The position numbers were made by a program, and so were the translations under genes. 64,000 bases of DNA from a virus. Under the pieces are notes generated by a model. The model was not told the origin of the DNA. It saw nothing but the letters and a program-made list of their open reading frames with translations, and did not search any database. The DNA lies in the IMG/VR virus record IMGVR_UViG_3300017613_001944, positions 1-64,000 of that record, one strand, 5' to 3'. Of the stretch, positions 44,301 to 52,144 are shown one piece after another (position 1 is the stretch's first letter; each line of letters opens with the position of its first letter).

Positions 44301-44664
44301 TGGTGATCCTACTACTGTCCCGGCGAGAATGGCAAAATACTACATAACCACCTTGCGTTTCAAGACTCTGACCAATGGTATAGCCGATTTCTCTAACTGG
44401 AATGTCATGTGCTACGCCTCTGAGGGTGGTACCTCCTGGGTGAATGACGCCGATGACAGTATGCTGATCTATGGGGCGAATAACTGTGACCACAGCCACG
44501 CCTCAACGACTCGCCATCACATCCTGGCGGCGGATACCACCGTAGATCACACCACCACCTCTGGAAAAGCAGGGTCAAACGTGACAAATGGACCAGCTTA
44601 TACCGACTCGATCCCATACGCTGCTGGCGGAGTTAGTTGGCGTGGAATCCAGGTGCTAAAATGA
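41374..44664 (+). CDS. 1096-aa tail-tip protein with Asp-box (BNR) repeats
   Basis: Large beta protein with several Asp-box-like turns (SADKGATWG at about 135, STDYGATWE at about 822, YSDDGAANW at about 874), the hallmark of sialidase-type propellers. A LamG/concanavalin-like section covers about 475-650 (DDFESMDGTKWSGL, GVIFRGYDLYNFWFAAY, GTWYYIKVVFRYNYIKVYSS). A proline-rich hinge (DPPDPPPPPVVDP) lies at about 670, before a second propeller-like half. Likely part of the tail tip or receptor-binding complex, possibly sugar-binding or sugar-cleaving. ATG 41374 lies in an ATGA overlap. Confidence 0.7.
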   Translation: MITKSGDLTWWLQAAYDNFVSDTGDPVFQFLLEAYSLSISSVSEVSGSGYAPVSEVDAIVCGDTIIKAWVVDPWAQGGGLHIATLADEDAADQTWTEQILIDVNLDETVPPSLAVDGNTARVFYYDGTSIEYFESADKGATWGASQSVQAINNCTFIAATTLTRVHYMYETAEHNLLLGVLNYAAAVWTATDSDIYWPFRPGSFDAITGNQLDDGAASDNDIIAFTTDFPPLIAMRVDGTETVRFYERVQGIAVIRYQNGRWSDHYEFDVVDNQPTIPARTNLRLSKYGEFMFMTYLRVDGTENYPHNSLALSRSRTGLDWEMPYLMPSSVVGTAAVLLKRGIYAYLVDSTGKKMRSYSCGYVGDPYIIHDLSDYCLSVDTRMGDLKEVSITLGNPNGVHNDIFDDEIMWQMRVKQGYHIDASDYIIDTAVADLYEISRDRNIPTDHLVLTGRCELGRTTSLRADTVQERESHQIGGDDFESMDGTKWSGLRHTAAFVGYYEAENNILYLKPTANQGVAFTTLVSEVWNGAVQSGIYVAGTDAQDYAGVIFRGYDLYNFWFAAYRADTDKIILAERVDNVDTVIASVSNMGWSFGTWYYIKVVFRYNYIKVYSSTDGKTWTERIAFQIDGTPSTADWTTFGGISVMSGSMGYCGYGYSEEETYYPDPPDPPPPPVVDPVWPSIVMVATQGGTGKVGGIYLTEDFTEPGGTMPTWTAANTGLPDGAGEPDIRLLGVDTFHRAYRQYCLTEDGRELYVRTTSDLGGDGSWSLILNRSMIIDQFTGDFALAQILYFDTDPQNDGHIYVLFQHTTGAARVPFVAKSTDYGATWENMGQVKYDEAGSLFYRICSIHAYGGKVFVLVNRSYTPWGVCIYYSDDGAANWVDRSERVGNYRGTYDTLGNFNHTEPDILHMQAYEVTHPIEFTQYDLWLWQNVGSGVDTFECGHDAITGLRLGVNRPDFICYDRSVAANAKMIKLGDPTTVPARMAKYYITTLRFKTLTNGIADFSNWNVMCYASEGGTSWVNDADDSMLIYGANNCDHSHASTTRHHILAADTTVDHTTTSGKAGSNVTNGPAYTDSIPYAAGGVSWRGIQVLK

Positions 44665-45890
44665 CAGATTATGAGTGCGTAAAGTTCAAGTCGTCTTTCT
44701 TCACCGATCACAAGCATCCAATGACGCTGGAGGATAGCATCCGTTGGGCGGGTGCTTACTCTGGAGCTCACAAGTGGGACTTTCAGAATAAAATAGACGA
44801 GACCTTTGGGGGCGATCTGAGTGAGTGGACTGACGATGACAACATAGGCACCATTGTGGGCGGGGAGCTCTCCATCACTGGTACGGCGGCTGTTGGCTCT
44901 TGGCAGTCTATGTACCACGATACCCAGGTTCCCCCCTCCTTTCTAGCCTCTTTTGACAGGATTTCTGGAGAGGGTGCGTTCTGCTTCCGGCACAATCAGA
45001 CCACATCAGAGTGCTTTTTGGCCTGGTGGGGTACTGCCACCTGCGGAGTGGCCTATGTGGACAGTGACGGTGTGGGGCACGACCTCTCCACTATGCCATA
45101 CGGGATAAGTACTAGCGCTTCTCGCATCCAGGTGGAGGTAAAGTACTCCCTTGACAGTCTGGATGATGAGCGGAAGTGGCTACAAGTGGGCCTCTTTGCC
45201 GATGGGCGCTATCTGGTGGGTTTCGCCAAGGATATTGGAGAGACAGAGCTCGACTGGGAGGGCGATGGAGTAGGGTTTGGTGTCTATCACGACGCCACAT
45301 TTGTGGTGGATAACCTAACCATATCAGAAATTCACCGTATTGCAGAATGGACCACCATAGATGTGGGCAAGACCCCTGGGTCAGGTATCTCCCGTGTCGT
45401 AGGCACCACAAGGCTACAGTATATGACCCGTTACGATGGCACCGTCAGGGTGTGGCGTCCTGGGAACAGGGACGTGGATTGGACAGCGCCCTCCGGCTAT
45501 GCCAGTATCGTCAGAATGTCTAATAGAACCAGTGCCGTAGCACCCACTCACGCCAGGGTGCAAGCTGCCCTACATGAGGCTGACGGATTTGATGATACCG
45601 GCGGCGAGGCCAGGATGCACAGGTTCATCATTCACAACGATCCTAACATTATGACTGAGTGGGAGACCTACGACGAGACGGCTAGAGTGCTACACGACTT
45701 CAAGGAGAGGAAGAGCTCGGTTCGTGTGAGGATGCCTCCCAACTGGACACTCGAGCCCAATGACAGAATCACCATAGATGGTACCGATTACAGGGTTTTG
45801 TCGATTGGCACCGTTCTAATGAAGACTGAGGGGGGTGTTGAGGTGGCCTGTCAGATAGAGGCACAAGTTTACCTGGAGTTGAGCTTATGA
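44661..45890 (+). CDS. tail-tip protein, beta-sandwich
   Basis: 409 residues from ATG 44661, overlapping the previous stop. A beta domain at about residues 50-200 (FGGDLSEWTDDDNIGTIVGGELSITG, VEVKYSLDSLDDERKWLQVGLFADGR, VGFGVYHDATFVVDNLTISE) resembles LamG/concanavalin folds. The C-terminus PPNWTLEPNDRITIDGTDYRVL resembles an OB-like phage tail domain. Position supports a receptor-binding or hub role. Confidence 0.6.
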   Translation: MTDYECVKFKSSFFTDHKHPMTLEDSIRWAGAYSGAHKWDFQNKIDETFGGDLSEWTDDDNIGTIVGGELSITGTAAVGSWQSMYHDTQVPPSFLASFDRISGEGAFCFRHNQTTSECFLAWWGTATCGVAYVDSDGVGHDLSTMPYGISTSASRIQVEVKYSLDSLDDERKWLQVGLFADGRYLVGFAKDIGETELDWEGDGVGFGVYHDATFVVDNLTISEIHRIAEWTTIDVGKTPGSGISRVVGTTRLQYMTRYDGTVRVWRPGNRDVDWTAPSGYASIVRMSNRTSAVAPTHARVQAALHEADGFDDTGGEARMHRFIIHNDPNIMTEWETYDETARVLHDFKERKSSVRVRMPPNWTLEPNDRITIDGTDYRVLSIGTVLMKTEGGVEVACQIEAQVYLELSL

Positions 45891-48163
45891 CCACCGGCAG
45901 AAAACCAAGAGTTATGCCTGTCAGAAGGGCAGGTAGGCGAGAAGGCATACCAAATCTCACGATTGGCTATGTCACCAACCGTCCTCCCGGCTCTACCAGG
46001 GCCAGTGTGCGCTTGTCAGGCCAGTCCTCACGCGCAATCCGCAATGTGAAGGCGGCTGACGGGGTTGAGTTCAGGAGTGGGGATCAGGTTCTTGTCGCCA
46101 ACATCGCAGACTCTCAGGAATGGGTGATTGTAGCACGTATTTTGGACGTTTCCGAAGCAGCCGGATATTTGGCTAGTGGCGCTGCATCTAGCCAATTGCA
46201 CCCGCCGTCGGGATTCACTGTTTTTGGGGCAATTGGTGCTGTTGTAGCCAATTGGCAAAGCTGGTCGGGTAGTACTGTCTGCTGGCAGGTACAATATAAT
46301 AGTTCAGCCTCCGAATCTGGTGCATCTACACTCTATACTTACGGCTCTTATTTCTTTTATCACGCCGCATCTCCCGCAACTCAGTACATTCGGGTGCGCG
46401 GCATCAGATACGATGTCTCCACAGGCAGCGCTCACTACTCCGGGTGGACGGAGTGGGCTGGAGACACCTCTCTGGCAACTGCTGAAAGCCTGGAGGTCAA
46501 CAATAACACCATAGTAGCCACTGCCGGTGGAAATTACTCTATCATTCAATCAGCCGTCAGTGCCAACCCAGACACTACCATCATCACCGCTCCAGGGGAC
46601 TATGGGGAGGACATCACTCTTACTGAGAGTGGCACTACTTTAATTGGACAGGCTCCCACATTCCAGGAATATGGTGGGGATGTGCGTGTGACAGGGTCTG
46701 GTCTCGAGAATGACCCGGTTCTAGCCGCCCTAGCCAACTGCTCCATCTCTGGTTACATCCTGGAGGGTGTACTTACAGACTCTCTTGCCTCCGAACCCAC
46801 CTTCCCAATAGTGGAGTGCAGTGAGGTGAGCATGGTTTACTTCACGGATGTCACAATCAAGGGAGATGCTGGCGATACAGGTCGGGATCTCACCGGGATC
46901 AAGATACACACTGGTGGGCTGTCCCGGTGCAGCATCACCGTAGAGAATGAGGGTAGCGGTTACGCAGCAGAGCTCCTGGGTGGCACTGTTTCGCTGGATA
47001 ATTGCCTGGTAACAGGGGACATCTGCGCTACAGCCGCCTCCGATCTCTACCTTTACAGTGGCTCCGTTACTGGAGACGTGACTGGCATGGCTGGGAGTGC
47101 CCTGTACTTGAGAGGATCACCCCATATATCAGGGACTGTTTCCGGCTGGGACTCTGTTGTCGGTGAAGAGACGAAAGGAGCACCTTTAACCGTTTACAAG
47201 GACACCAGGGCGAATGTAGAGGCGGATCATACCGACGCCGGTATGATCGCCTATGCCACGGATACCGGCAGACAGGGCTATTATGATGGCGCAGTGGGTC
47301 AGTGGGTGTGGTTATCCACTGGGGGAGGTGTGTCTGGTGGAGATGCGGCTACTGTAGATGGTTATAGTGCTTCAGGCACCCCGGTTGCCAACTTCTTACT
47401 AGCTCTGAACAGTGATGCACAGTTCACCAGTGAGGTGATTCCATCGGAGATCAACGCCCTCTGCTACCCTCCCGTCTGGAAGTTTGATATAGATGAGCCC
47501 AAGGAGTTCTCTACTTCATTTGATGATGACTTTACCAGTGGGTCATTGGACGGTAAATGGACTGTTGTTGATGGTACGCTGGGCGCAGTGGATCTGTTTG
47601 GAGTATTAGCCGGGGGGAATGGACTTTATGACCTCTCCACTCGTTCAGGACAGCTCCTCATTCAGGGTAGGGACAACGATGAGGTTCTTTTCCGGCAAGA
47701 CTATACTCTCCCTGATGGGCATAGCATTATATTGGCAGTGGCTGCTTCGGTGAACCTTGCAGGCAGTGTTAGCTCTGACGAGCTGATTGTTGGCGTGAGC
47801 CTCAATGACAACGACACGGATTTTAACGCTGGCAATTGCGCCTATATGTGCTATGATGCCCAGGCAGGGGGTTATCAGTATCAGTACGTCACCAGTGGCA
47901 GTGGGGAGGTAGGCGCTACAGAGGAGGATGGGCCATTTACATCATCTATGGTGTATCTCAGGATATCCAGAGTCGGAACCGCTTATTACGGCTTCTTTAG
48001 CATAGATGGTCAGATGTGGGCACCCTTCGGCAGTGACGATATGAGCGTCGTGATGGACAATGTGTGGATCTTTGTGATGGGCACCGCCGCGATGAGTGGT
48101 CCAATACCCATTCAGGCGGTGAACTGGATACGCCAGGGCTCAAATGAGGTCGATCCCTGGTAG
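45887..48163 (+). CDS. 758-aa tail protein with beta-helix region
   Basis: N-terminal OB-like region (GVEFRSGDQVLVANIADSQEWVIVARI) about residues 58-85, then a fibronectin-like segment (PSGFTVFGAIGAVVANWQ...). A right-handed beta-helix starts near 214 (GGNYSIIQSAVSANPDTTI, APGDYGEDITLTESGTTLIG) and runs to about 430, and a LamG-like C-terminal domain is present (about 545-745, FDDDFTSGSLDGKWTVV). Beta-helices of this kind are used by phage tailspikes to bind or cut polysaccharide. No catalytic residue can be named. It is the last tail gene before the holin promoter. Confidence 0.7.
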   Translation: MTTGRKPRVMPVRRAGRREGIPNLTIGYVTNRPPGSTRASVRLSGQSSRAIRNVKAADGVEFRSGDQVLVANIADSQEWVIVARILDVSEAAGYLASGAASSQLHPPSGFTVFGAIGAVVANWQSWSGSTVCWQVQYNSSASESGASTLYTYGSYFFYHAASPATQYIRVRGIRYDVSTGSAHYSGWTEWAGDTSLATAESLEVNNNTIVATAGGNYSIIQSAVSANPDTTIITAPGDYGEDITLTESGTTLIGQAPTFQEYGGDVRVTGSGLENDPVLAALANCSISGYILEGVLTDSLASEPTFPIVECSEVSMVYFTDVTIKGDAGDTGRDLTGIKIHTGGLSRCSITVENEGSGYAAELLGGTVSLDNCLVTGDICATAASDLYLYSGSVTGDVTGMAGSALYLRGSPHISGTVSGWDSVVGEETKGAPLTVYKDTRANVEADHTDAGMIAYATDTGRQGYYDGAVGQWVWLSTGGGVSGGDAATVDGYSASGTPVANFLLALNSDAQFTSEVIPSEINALCYPPVWKFDIDEPKEFSTSFDDDFTSGSLDGKWTVVDGTLGAVDLFGVLAGGNGLYDLSTRSGQLLIQGRDNDEVLFRQDYTLPDGHSIILAVAASVNLAGSVSSDELIVGVSLNDNDTDFNAGNCAYMCYDAQAGGYQYQYVTSGSGEVGATEEDGPFTSSMVYLRISRVGTAYYGFFSIDGQMWAPFGSDDMSVVMDNVWIFVMGTAAMSGPIPIQAVNWIRQGSNEVDPW

Positions 48164-48165
48164 TA

Positions 48166-48194
48166 TTGACTTTCGACAATCGAGATGGTAGTAT
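48166..48194 (+). promoter_or_regulatory. sigma-70-like promoter for holin region
   Basis: TTGACT (48166-48171), 17 bp spacer, TAGTAT (48189-48194). The holin ATG at 48215 follows with AGGAGG a few bases before it. Transcription would start near 48201, at or inside the ribosome site, giving a near-leaderless transcript, so the hexamer assignment is moderate. Confidence 0.5.
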
Positions 48195-48214
48195 TCTAGT
48201 AGGAGGTAAGCAAA

Positions 48215-48526
48215 ATGGAATGGACTTGGTTGGCAGTACCTGGTGGAATTGGTCTTCTCTTGGGCGCTCTCATTGAAGTTTTGAAAGCGTTCGGCATCGT
48301 GAAGGACTCCTTTGGCGGCATTCTTGCTATGGGTGGCAGTATTATCATCGCTGCTGTTCTCACACTTGCCGTTGAAATTGGTGGCCTTGATGTAGCCAAT
48401 GAGCAGTACGTAGCTCTTGTGGAGTTGGCAGGGTTGATGGGACAAATACTTGTGACGTTCCTGGGATCTTTCGTTACACACAAGACTGCAAAGACTGCGG
48501 AGCTTTTGCCACAGTACAGGGAATAG
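48215..48526 (+). CDS. holin-like membrane protein
   Basis: 103 residues with hydrophobic segments at about 7-26 (LAVPGGIGLLLGALIEVL), 34-55 (FGGILAMGGSIIIAAVLTLAVE) and 67-88 (VALVELAGLMGQILVTFLG), ending in a charged tail (THKTAKTAELLPQYRE). Three helices suit a class I holin that opens the host membrane at lysis time. AGGAGGTAAG before the ATG. It lies directly after tail genes, the usual place for lysis genes. Confidence 0.7.
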   Translation: MEWTWLAVPGGIGLLLGALIEVLKAFGIVKDSFGGILAMGGSIIIAAVLTLAVEIGGLDVANEQYVALVELAGLMGQILVTFLGSFVTHKTAKTAELLPQYRE

Positions 48527-48533
48527 GGGAGCC

Positions 48534-48562
48534 GGGGAGCTAGTTTCGGCTAGCTCCCCTTC
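48534..48562 (+). terminator. hairpin terminator after holin
   Basis: GGGGAGCTAG (48534-48543), loop TTTCGG, CTAGCTCCCC (48550-48559), then TTC. A perfect ten-base stem. The T-run is weak, so it may be a terminator needing help or an mRNA-stabilising end. The cupin gene starts 15 bases later. Confidence 0.65.
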
Positions 48563-48576
48563 TCACAGGAACAGCT

Positions 48577-48960
48577 ATGGAAAATATTGAAGTAATAAAA
48601 GAGTTAACACCGCATTTAACAGATATGTTAAATCGTTCAAATGATGGCGTTATAGAGTATAGTGTTGAGTGTGGAACCGTGATAGGCTTTGGCCTATTTC
48701 ACAATGATGTTGTTGCTGTGCAGAGGGCATTTGCATCTTTCGGTTCACTTTTCTCCCGTCACGAGCACGCCGAGCACGAGATTCTGATTGTTATCTCGGG
48801 TCACATGGTGGTTATTTATGACGATGAGACTAAGGTATCACTCAATTCTGGAGAGTCAGTCAATATACCTCCAAACACACCTCATAGGGTGGATGTTCTG
48901 GATGACACCTGGATGATAGGTGTTACGGTGCCAGCGTCGGAGGGATACCCGGATGCCTAG
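48577..48960 (+). CDS. cupin-domain protein
   Basis: 127 residues. RHEHAEHEILIVISGHMVVIYDD (about 66-88) and GESVNIPPNTPHRVDVL (about 92-108) give the two cupin motifs with a His-His-Glu set and the second-motif His. Cupins bind metal and act as isomerases, dioxygenases or sensors. The chemistry is not determined. It lies between holin and an XhlA-like gene. Confidence 0.75.
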   Translation: MENIEVIKELTPHLTDMLNRSNDGVIEYSVECGTVIGFGLFHNDVVAVQRAFASFGSLFSRHEHAEHEILIVISGHMVVIYDDETKVSLNSGESVNIPPNTPHRVDVLDDTWMIGVTVPASEGYPDA

Positions 48961-49270
48961 TGGATTGAAACCAGATACAGGCAGTCTCCAAGCAGAGTGG
49001 ATGAGGCGTGTCTCTAGCGAGTTGGCAGAGATGAACGTCAATAGCAAGAATGAGGCGGAGAAACTCCACGAGCTCGACAAAGACATCATTCGCCTCCAGG
49101 TTAAAACAGGCACCCTAAATGAGACTGTCAGTAAAATCACTGTACTCGAGGAGAGAATTGCCGCACTGGAAAGTGGGCAAGCCGCTCTCAACGTCAAAGC
49201 TGGTGTGTTCGGGGGCCTAGCAGGCTTGATATCGGTTGCTATAGCGTTGGCTGCTGGGTTGTTAAAGTAA
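48953..49270 (+). CDS. XhlA-like coiled-coil membrane protein
   Basis: 105 residues from ATG 48953 with CGGAGGG upstream. Residues 15-80 are a coiled coil (LQAEWMRRVSSELAEMN, DKDIIRLQVKTGTLNETVSKITVLEERIAALES), followed by one hydrophobic C-terminal helix (GVFGGLAGLISVAIALAAGLL, about 84-104). This is the layout of XhlA-like haemolysin and lysis-helper proteins. It overlaps the cupin end by eight bases. Confidence 0.65.
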   Translation: MPSGLKPDTGSLQAEWMRRVSSELAEMNVNSKNEAEKLHELDKDIIRLQVKTGTLNETVSKITVLEERIAALESGQAALNVKAGVFGGLAGLISVAIALAAGLLK

Positions 49271-49289
49271 CTCTCAAAGGAAAACACTA

Positions 49290-50135
49290 TTGACTGTCAT
49301 ACTTGCTGTAAATGCGGATAAGCACAGTGGATCAAGGCTGGGCTTATGTCCTCCGTACTTTGAGTTCACTGATGGGGGGATGTATAGGGCCAACAAGGGA
49401 CAATTGTGGGCCTGGGAGAGGTGGCTAGGCTACTGGGATTACGTGGCTGCTCTCAAAGAATCTCTGCTGGCAGTTGATCCAAGTACAGAGGTGTGGTCTA
49501 TTGACAATGGTGATGCTCAGGAGAGGGGAAAGCATGCCTCTCATCAGTATATCACCTCAAATAAGACAGATGTTGAGCGGTTGGCTGTGAGGGTAAATGA
49601 GCCAACCGCTCCTGTTGTGGATAAGTACTGGTTTTCCCGTGGAACAGGCGCTCACGATGGTAAGAGTGGCTGGATGGCGGAGTGGCTAGCCGAGGACTTG
49701 GGCGGAGAACGCCCCGACGATAAGGCTTGGTCGTGGTGGTACATCCCTATGGAGATAGAGGGGATACTGATAGACTTCTACCATCGCCCTCCGACCAGCG
49801 GAAGAATGCCCTGGACGGAGAATGCTGCTGCATCCAGGGCTTCAGCCATTATCAGGACACGCTGTGTAGAGATAGGAGATCCTGTGCCGGATCTGTGTGT
49901 CTTCAGCCACTTTCACTACTACGCTGACAGTGGTAGGGCCAAATATCCACGGGTTCTCTACACTCCTAGCTGGGCGCTGCCCTCTGACTGGATTCACGAT
50001 ATTGGAAAGGGCGTTTACCCACCAAGAATTGGTGGGCTTATTTTTGTTATCACGGAAGGAACATACAAGCTAGATGATAGCCAGTTGTTCCGACCCAAGA
50101 GGACACCAAGATGGAGTTTACAGAGCAGGAACTAG
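49290..50135 (+). CDS. metallophosphoesterase-like protein
   Basis: 281 residues from TTG 49290, with AAAGGA eight bases upstream. The motif order DKH (10-12), NGD (73-75), GTGAHDG (118-124, in place of GNHD) and SHFHYY (in place of GHxH) follows calcineurin-like metallophosphoesterases that use two metals. The asparagine of the third motif is changed, so activity may be altered. Possible roles are nucleic-acid or nucleotide phosphoester cleavage. No signal peptide. It ends the plus-strand late run, after the lysis-like genes. Confidence 0.6.
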   Translation: MTVILAVNADKHSGSRLGLCPPYFEFTDGGMYRANKGQLWAWERWLGYWDYVAALKESLLAVDPSTEVWSIDNGDAQERGKHASHQYITSNKTDVERLAVRVNEPTAPVVDKYWFSRGTGAHDGKSGWMAEWLAEDLGGERPDDKAWSWWYIPMEIEGILIDFYHRPPTSGRMPWTENAAASRASAIIRTRCVEIGDPVPDLCVFSHFHYYADSGRAKYPRVLYTPSWALPSDWIHDIGKGVYPPRIGGLIFVITEGTYKLDDSQLFRPKRTPRWSLQSRN

Positions 50136-50365
50136 CTGATCTGGTAGCCGCCATAAAGGAGGAGTACCCCGAAGGATTTACATCTCGGGAGTACTGCACT
50201 GCTCGTGGGTGGGATTACGACATTAGCTACCGTGCCGCTAAAGCAAGAACAGAGCTACGAAAGCTCTGTTCTAAGGGAAAGATAGAAGCGGTGCATGTTA
50301 CTCGTGAGGATATTCATGGGCGAGAGTATCCAGCCCTTGGTTTTCGGATTCTAGGTCCTTTCTAA
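50111..50365 (+). CDS. small HTH-like protein, last plus-strand gene
   Basis: 84 residues with GAGGA upstream. FTEQELADLVAAIKEEYPEGFTSREYCTARGWDYDISYRAAKARTELRKLCSKGKIEAVHV is a likely winged-helix layout: helices, then a basic recognition helix and beta wing. It would bind DNA. Its last 68 bases overlap the 3' end of recA on the other strand, which is unusual. Confidence 0.55.
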   Translation: MEFTEQELADLVAAIKEEYPEGFTSREYCTARGWDYDISYRAAKARTELRKLCSKGKIEAVHVTREDIHGREYPALGFRILGPF

Positions 50366-51338
50366 TCAGGTTTATCTTTTCGGGGTGTTCCTCTATATGA
50401 TTCATCACACCCCCCTCACTCTCCCATCCCTTTAAATGGAAACCAATCTCTTCGTCGGGACGCCAATCGTACCACGCCCCCCTCTGCTCTATGACTGTGC
50501 CCTTGGCGGTTTCCATCACGTCAAAGTTTACGTCTAGTCCCCTGTCAAACTTGATTCTATAATTGGCCTGTAGGTATGGGGGTCCTGCTTGGTTCTTCTG
50601 GAAGTAGGCTCTGGCGTCAATGCCAATGGTGTTTTTGCCCCTCTTTACTCTACCCACCTGCTGTAGTTTCATTATCATGATGTTATCCTGCATGACGACC
50701 CTTCCGCCGGGGATGGTCTCGGGGTTGGCTCCAGGCATCGACGCAAACTTATAGCGCATCTGATTGGTCATTAGGAACACGCAGTTACTAGCTCCCAGTA
50801 TGGACTTCAGCGCCTTCATGTTGGGGCTCAGGAGCTTGGAAAGGTGGGCAGGAAAGTTGTCACCGGCTGAGTTAGCATCAAGCACATTGGCGGGGACCAG
50901 GTGATAGATGCTATCCAGTATCACTGCATCCACTACGGGGACCATTCCCCTGATGACATCCAGGGCCTGGGGGCCTGTCTCTGGTTGAGCGATATAAAGC
51001 TCATCGGGGTTCACATCGTACTGAGAGATGCAGGTACGTATCCAGTCCTCTGATCCCTTCTTCTCCATATCCACAAATAGGGGTGTCCCTCCGCCACGGA
51101 TAACACTGGCGGCGAAGCATTGGGCCAGTGTGGTCTTACCGCCATTCTCTTTGCCCCAGTACATGACTGAATGTTTTCGCGGAAACCCCCCTATTCCCGT
51201 CGCCTGGTCAATAGCCATACATCCCGATGAGATCACATCGAACTTCATGGGCTTGTCTTTTAGCTTGAGGATAATGTCACCCCCAAACTTTTTACGGAGT
51301 GTCTTTAGCTGGGCCTTTACCTTGCTTTGATCCGCCAT
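50298..51338 (-). CDS. recA: RecA-type recombinase
   Basis: 346 residues, close to bacterial RecA. SGCMAIDQATGIGGFPRKHSVMY leads to Walker A WGKENGGKTT (Lys68). FVDMEKKG, VVDAVILDSI (Walker B), and FLMTNQMRYKF (L2 region) follow, with a C-terminal region that has no obvious extra domain. It would catalyse strand exchange in replication and repair. The 5' end overlaps the ATPase gene upstream by 47 bp. It reads out towards the plus-strand late genes and ends convergently with them. Confidence 0.9.
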   Translation of the reverse strand: MADQSKVKAQLKTLRKKFGGDIILKLKDKPMKFDVISSGCMAIDQATGIGGFPRKHSVMYWGKENGGKTTLAQCFAASVIRGGGTPLFVDMEKKGSEDWIRTCISQYDVNPDELYIAQPETGPQALDVIRGMVPVVDAVILDSIYHLVPANVLDANSAGDNFPAHLSKLLSPNMKALKSILGASNCVFLMTNQMRYKFASMPGANPETIPGGRVVMQDNIMIMKLQQVGRVKRGKNTIGIDARAYFQKNQAGPPYLQANYRIKFDRGLDVNFDVMETAKGTVIEQRGAWYDWRPDEEIGFHLKGWESEGGVMNHIEEHPEKINLIRKDLESENQGLDTLAHEYPHE

Positions 51339-52089
51339 CTTCTTCCTTTCCGCATACCAGATCAGCGATTGTGCTGTCAGGCCATCCCGTGTCTGAGGTG
51401 ATGTCGATTAACATTGACTCTGGGTCCCCCAGACTTTTCAATAGGTTGTGTCTATCCTTCGCCAGATAGCGTATGTTCCCTCTGGTTAGAGGTTGCTTTA
51501 CTACATAGCGCTTTGCCTTTTCCTCCGCAATGACGTGTAGAGTGAGAGAGAACCATCCTGGTAGCTCATCCCTTAAAGCACCCTTCACTGCCAGCATAGC
51601 ATCCTTCACTCTGGCGTCATCGTCTCCCCTCACCTTTACGTGCCCCACCACGACTACTGTGATAGGCAGTCCCGACCACTCGAGAACGATAGGGTACATG
51701 GTGTTTAGCAGCGTACCCCAGTCTCGCATCTGCATGGTGGTCTTGGTGCCCAGGATCTTAGTCTCGGCGGCACGCTGTATTTGATCTATGGGGTCAATAA
51801 CCAGTGTTCTCACAGGTCCAGTCTCTAGCTGGTAGGCCCCATTCTCAAACTTGCTGCTCTTGAGCCTCTTGATAGCAGCGATGGTGTCCTGGACGGTGTT
51901 GGACGATAGTGGTAACACGATTCGCGGGGTTGGTACTGGTCTGGCAGTGGTAGCGCCGTCACTCTCAATGTCGATGAACAGTGGATCGGGGAATGTACCG
52001 GCAAGACGCGTCTTGCCTGTACCCGGTTCTCCTAAGATGAGCACTCTCGCAGGGTCTCGCTCTCCCGATTCAGTTAATACGATCTTCAT
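51292..52089 (-). CDS. Sak4-like RecA/AAA ATPase
   Basis: 265 residues. Walker A ILGEPGTGKTRL (19-30, Lys26), FIDIESDG, RTLVIDPIDQ (Walker B) and VVVVGHVKVRGDDDAR match the AAA_24/Sak4 type of single-strand annealing or recombination ATPases. Its ATG has GGAGGT upstream and a strong promoter precedes it. Overlapping recA suggests joint control and a recombination partnership. Confidence 0.75.
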   Translation of the reverse strand: MKIVLTESGERDPARVLILGEPGTGKTRLAGTFPDPLFIDIESDGATTARPVPTPRIVLPLSSNTVQDTIAAIKRLKSSKFENGAYQLETGPVRTLVIDPIDQIQRAAETKILGTKTTMQMRDWGTLLNTMYPIVLEWSGLPITVVVVGHVKVRGDDDARVKDAMLAVKGALRDELPGWFSLTLHVIAEEKAKRYVVKQPLTRGNIRYLAKDRHNLLKSLGDPESMLIDITSDTGWPDSTIADLVCGKEEDGGSKQGKGPAKDTP

Positions 52090-52092
52090 TTA

Positions 52093-52139
52093 ACACCTCC
52101 CATACTTTTGTACAGTATAGCATGGGGTATGGGAGGTGT
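52093..52139. repeat. 13-bp perfect inverted repeat centred on the -10 box
   Basis: ACACCTCCCATAC (52093-52105) and its exact complement GTATGGGAGGTGT (52127-52139), 21 bp apart. The centre is at 52116, inside the -10 hexamer. One arm covers the ribosome site and the other the -35 edge. A paired operator or looped regulatory site is likely. Confidence 0.8.
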
Positions 52140-52142
52140 CAA
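52114..52142 (-). promoter_or_regulatory. sigma-70 promoter for the Sak4-like/recA operon
   Basis: On the minus strand TTGACA (52142-52137), 17 bp, TATACT (52119-52114). Near-perfect consensus. Transcription would start near 52107, giving a leader of about 18 bases with GGGAGGTG as ribosome site. The strongest match in the window. Confidence 0.85.
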
Positions 52143-52144
52143 GT

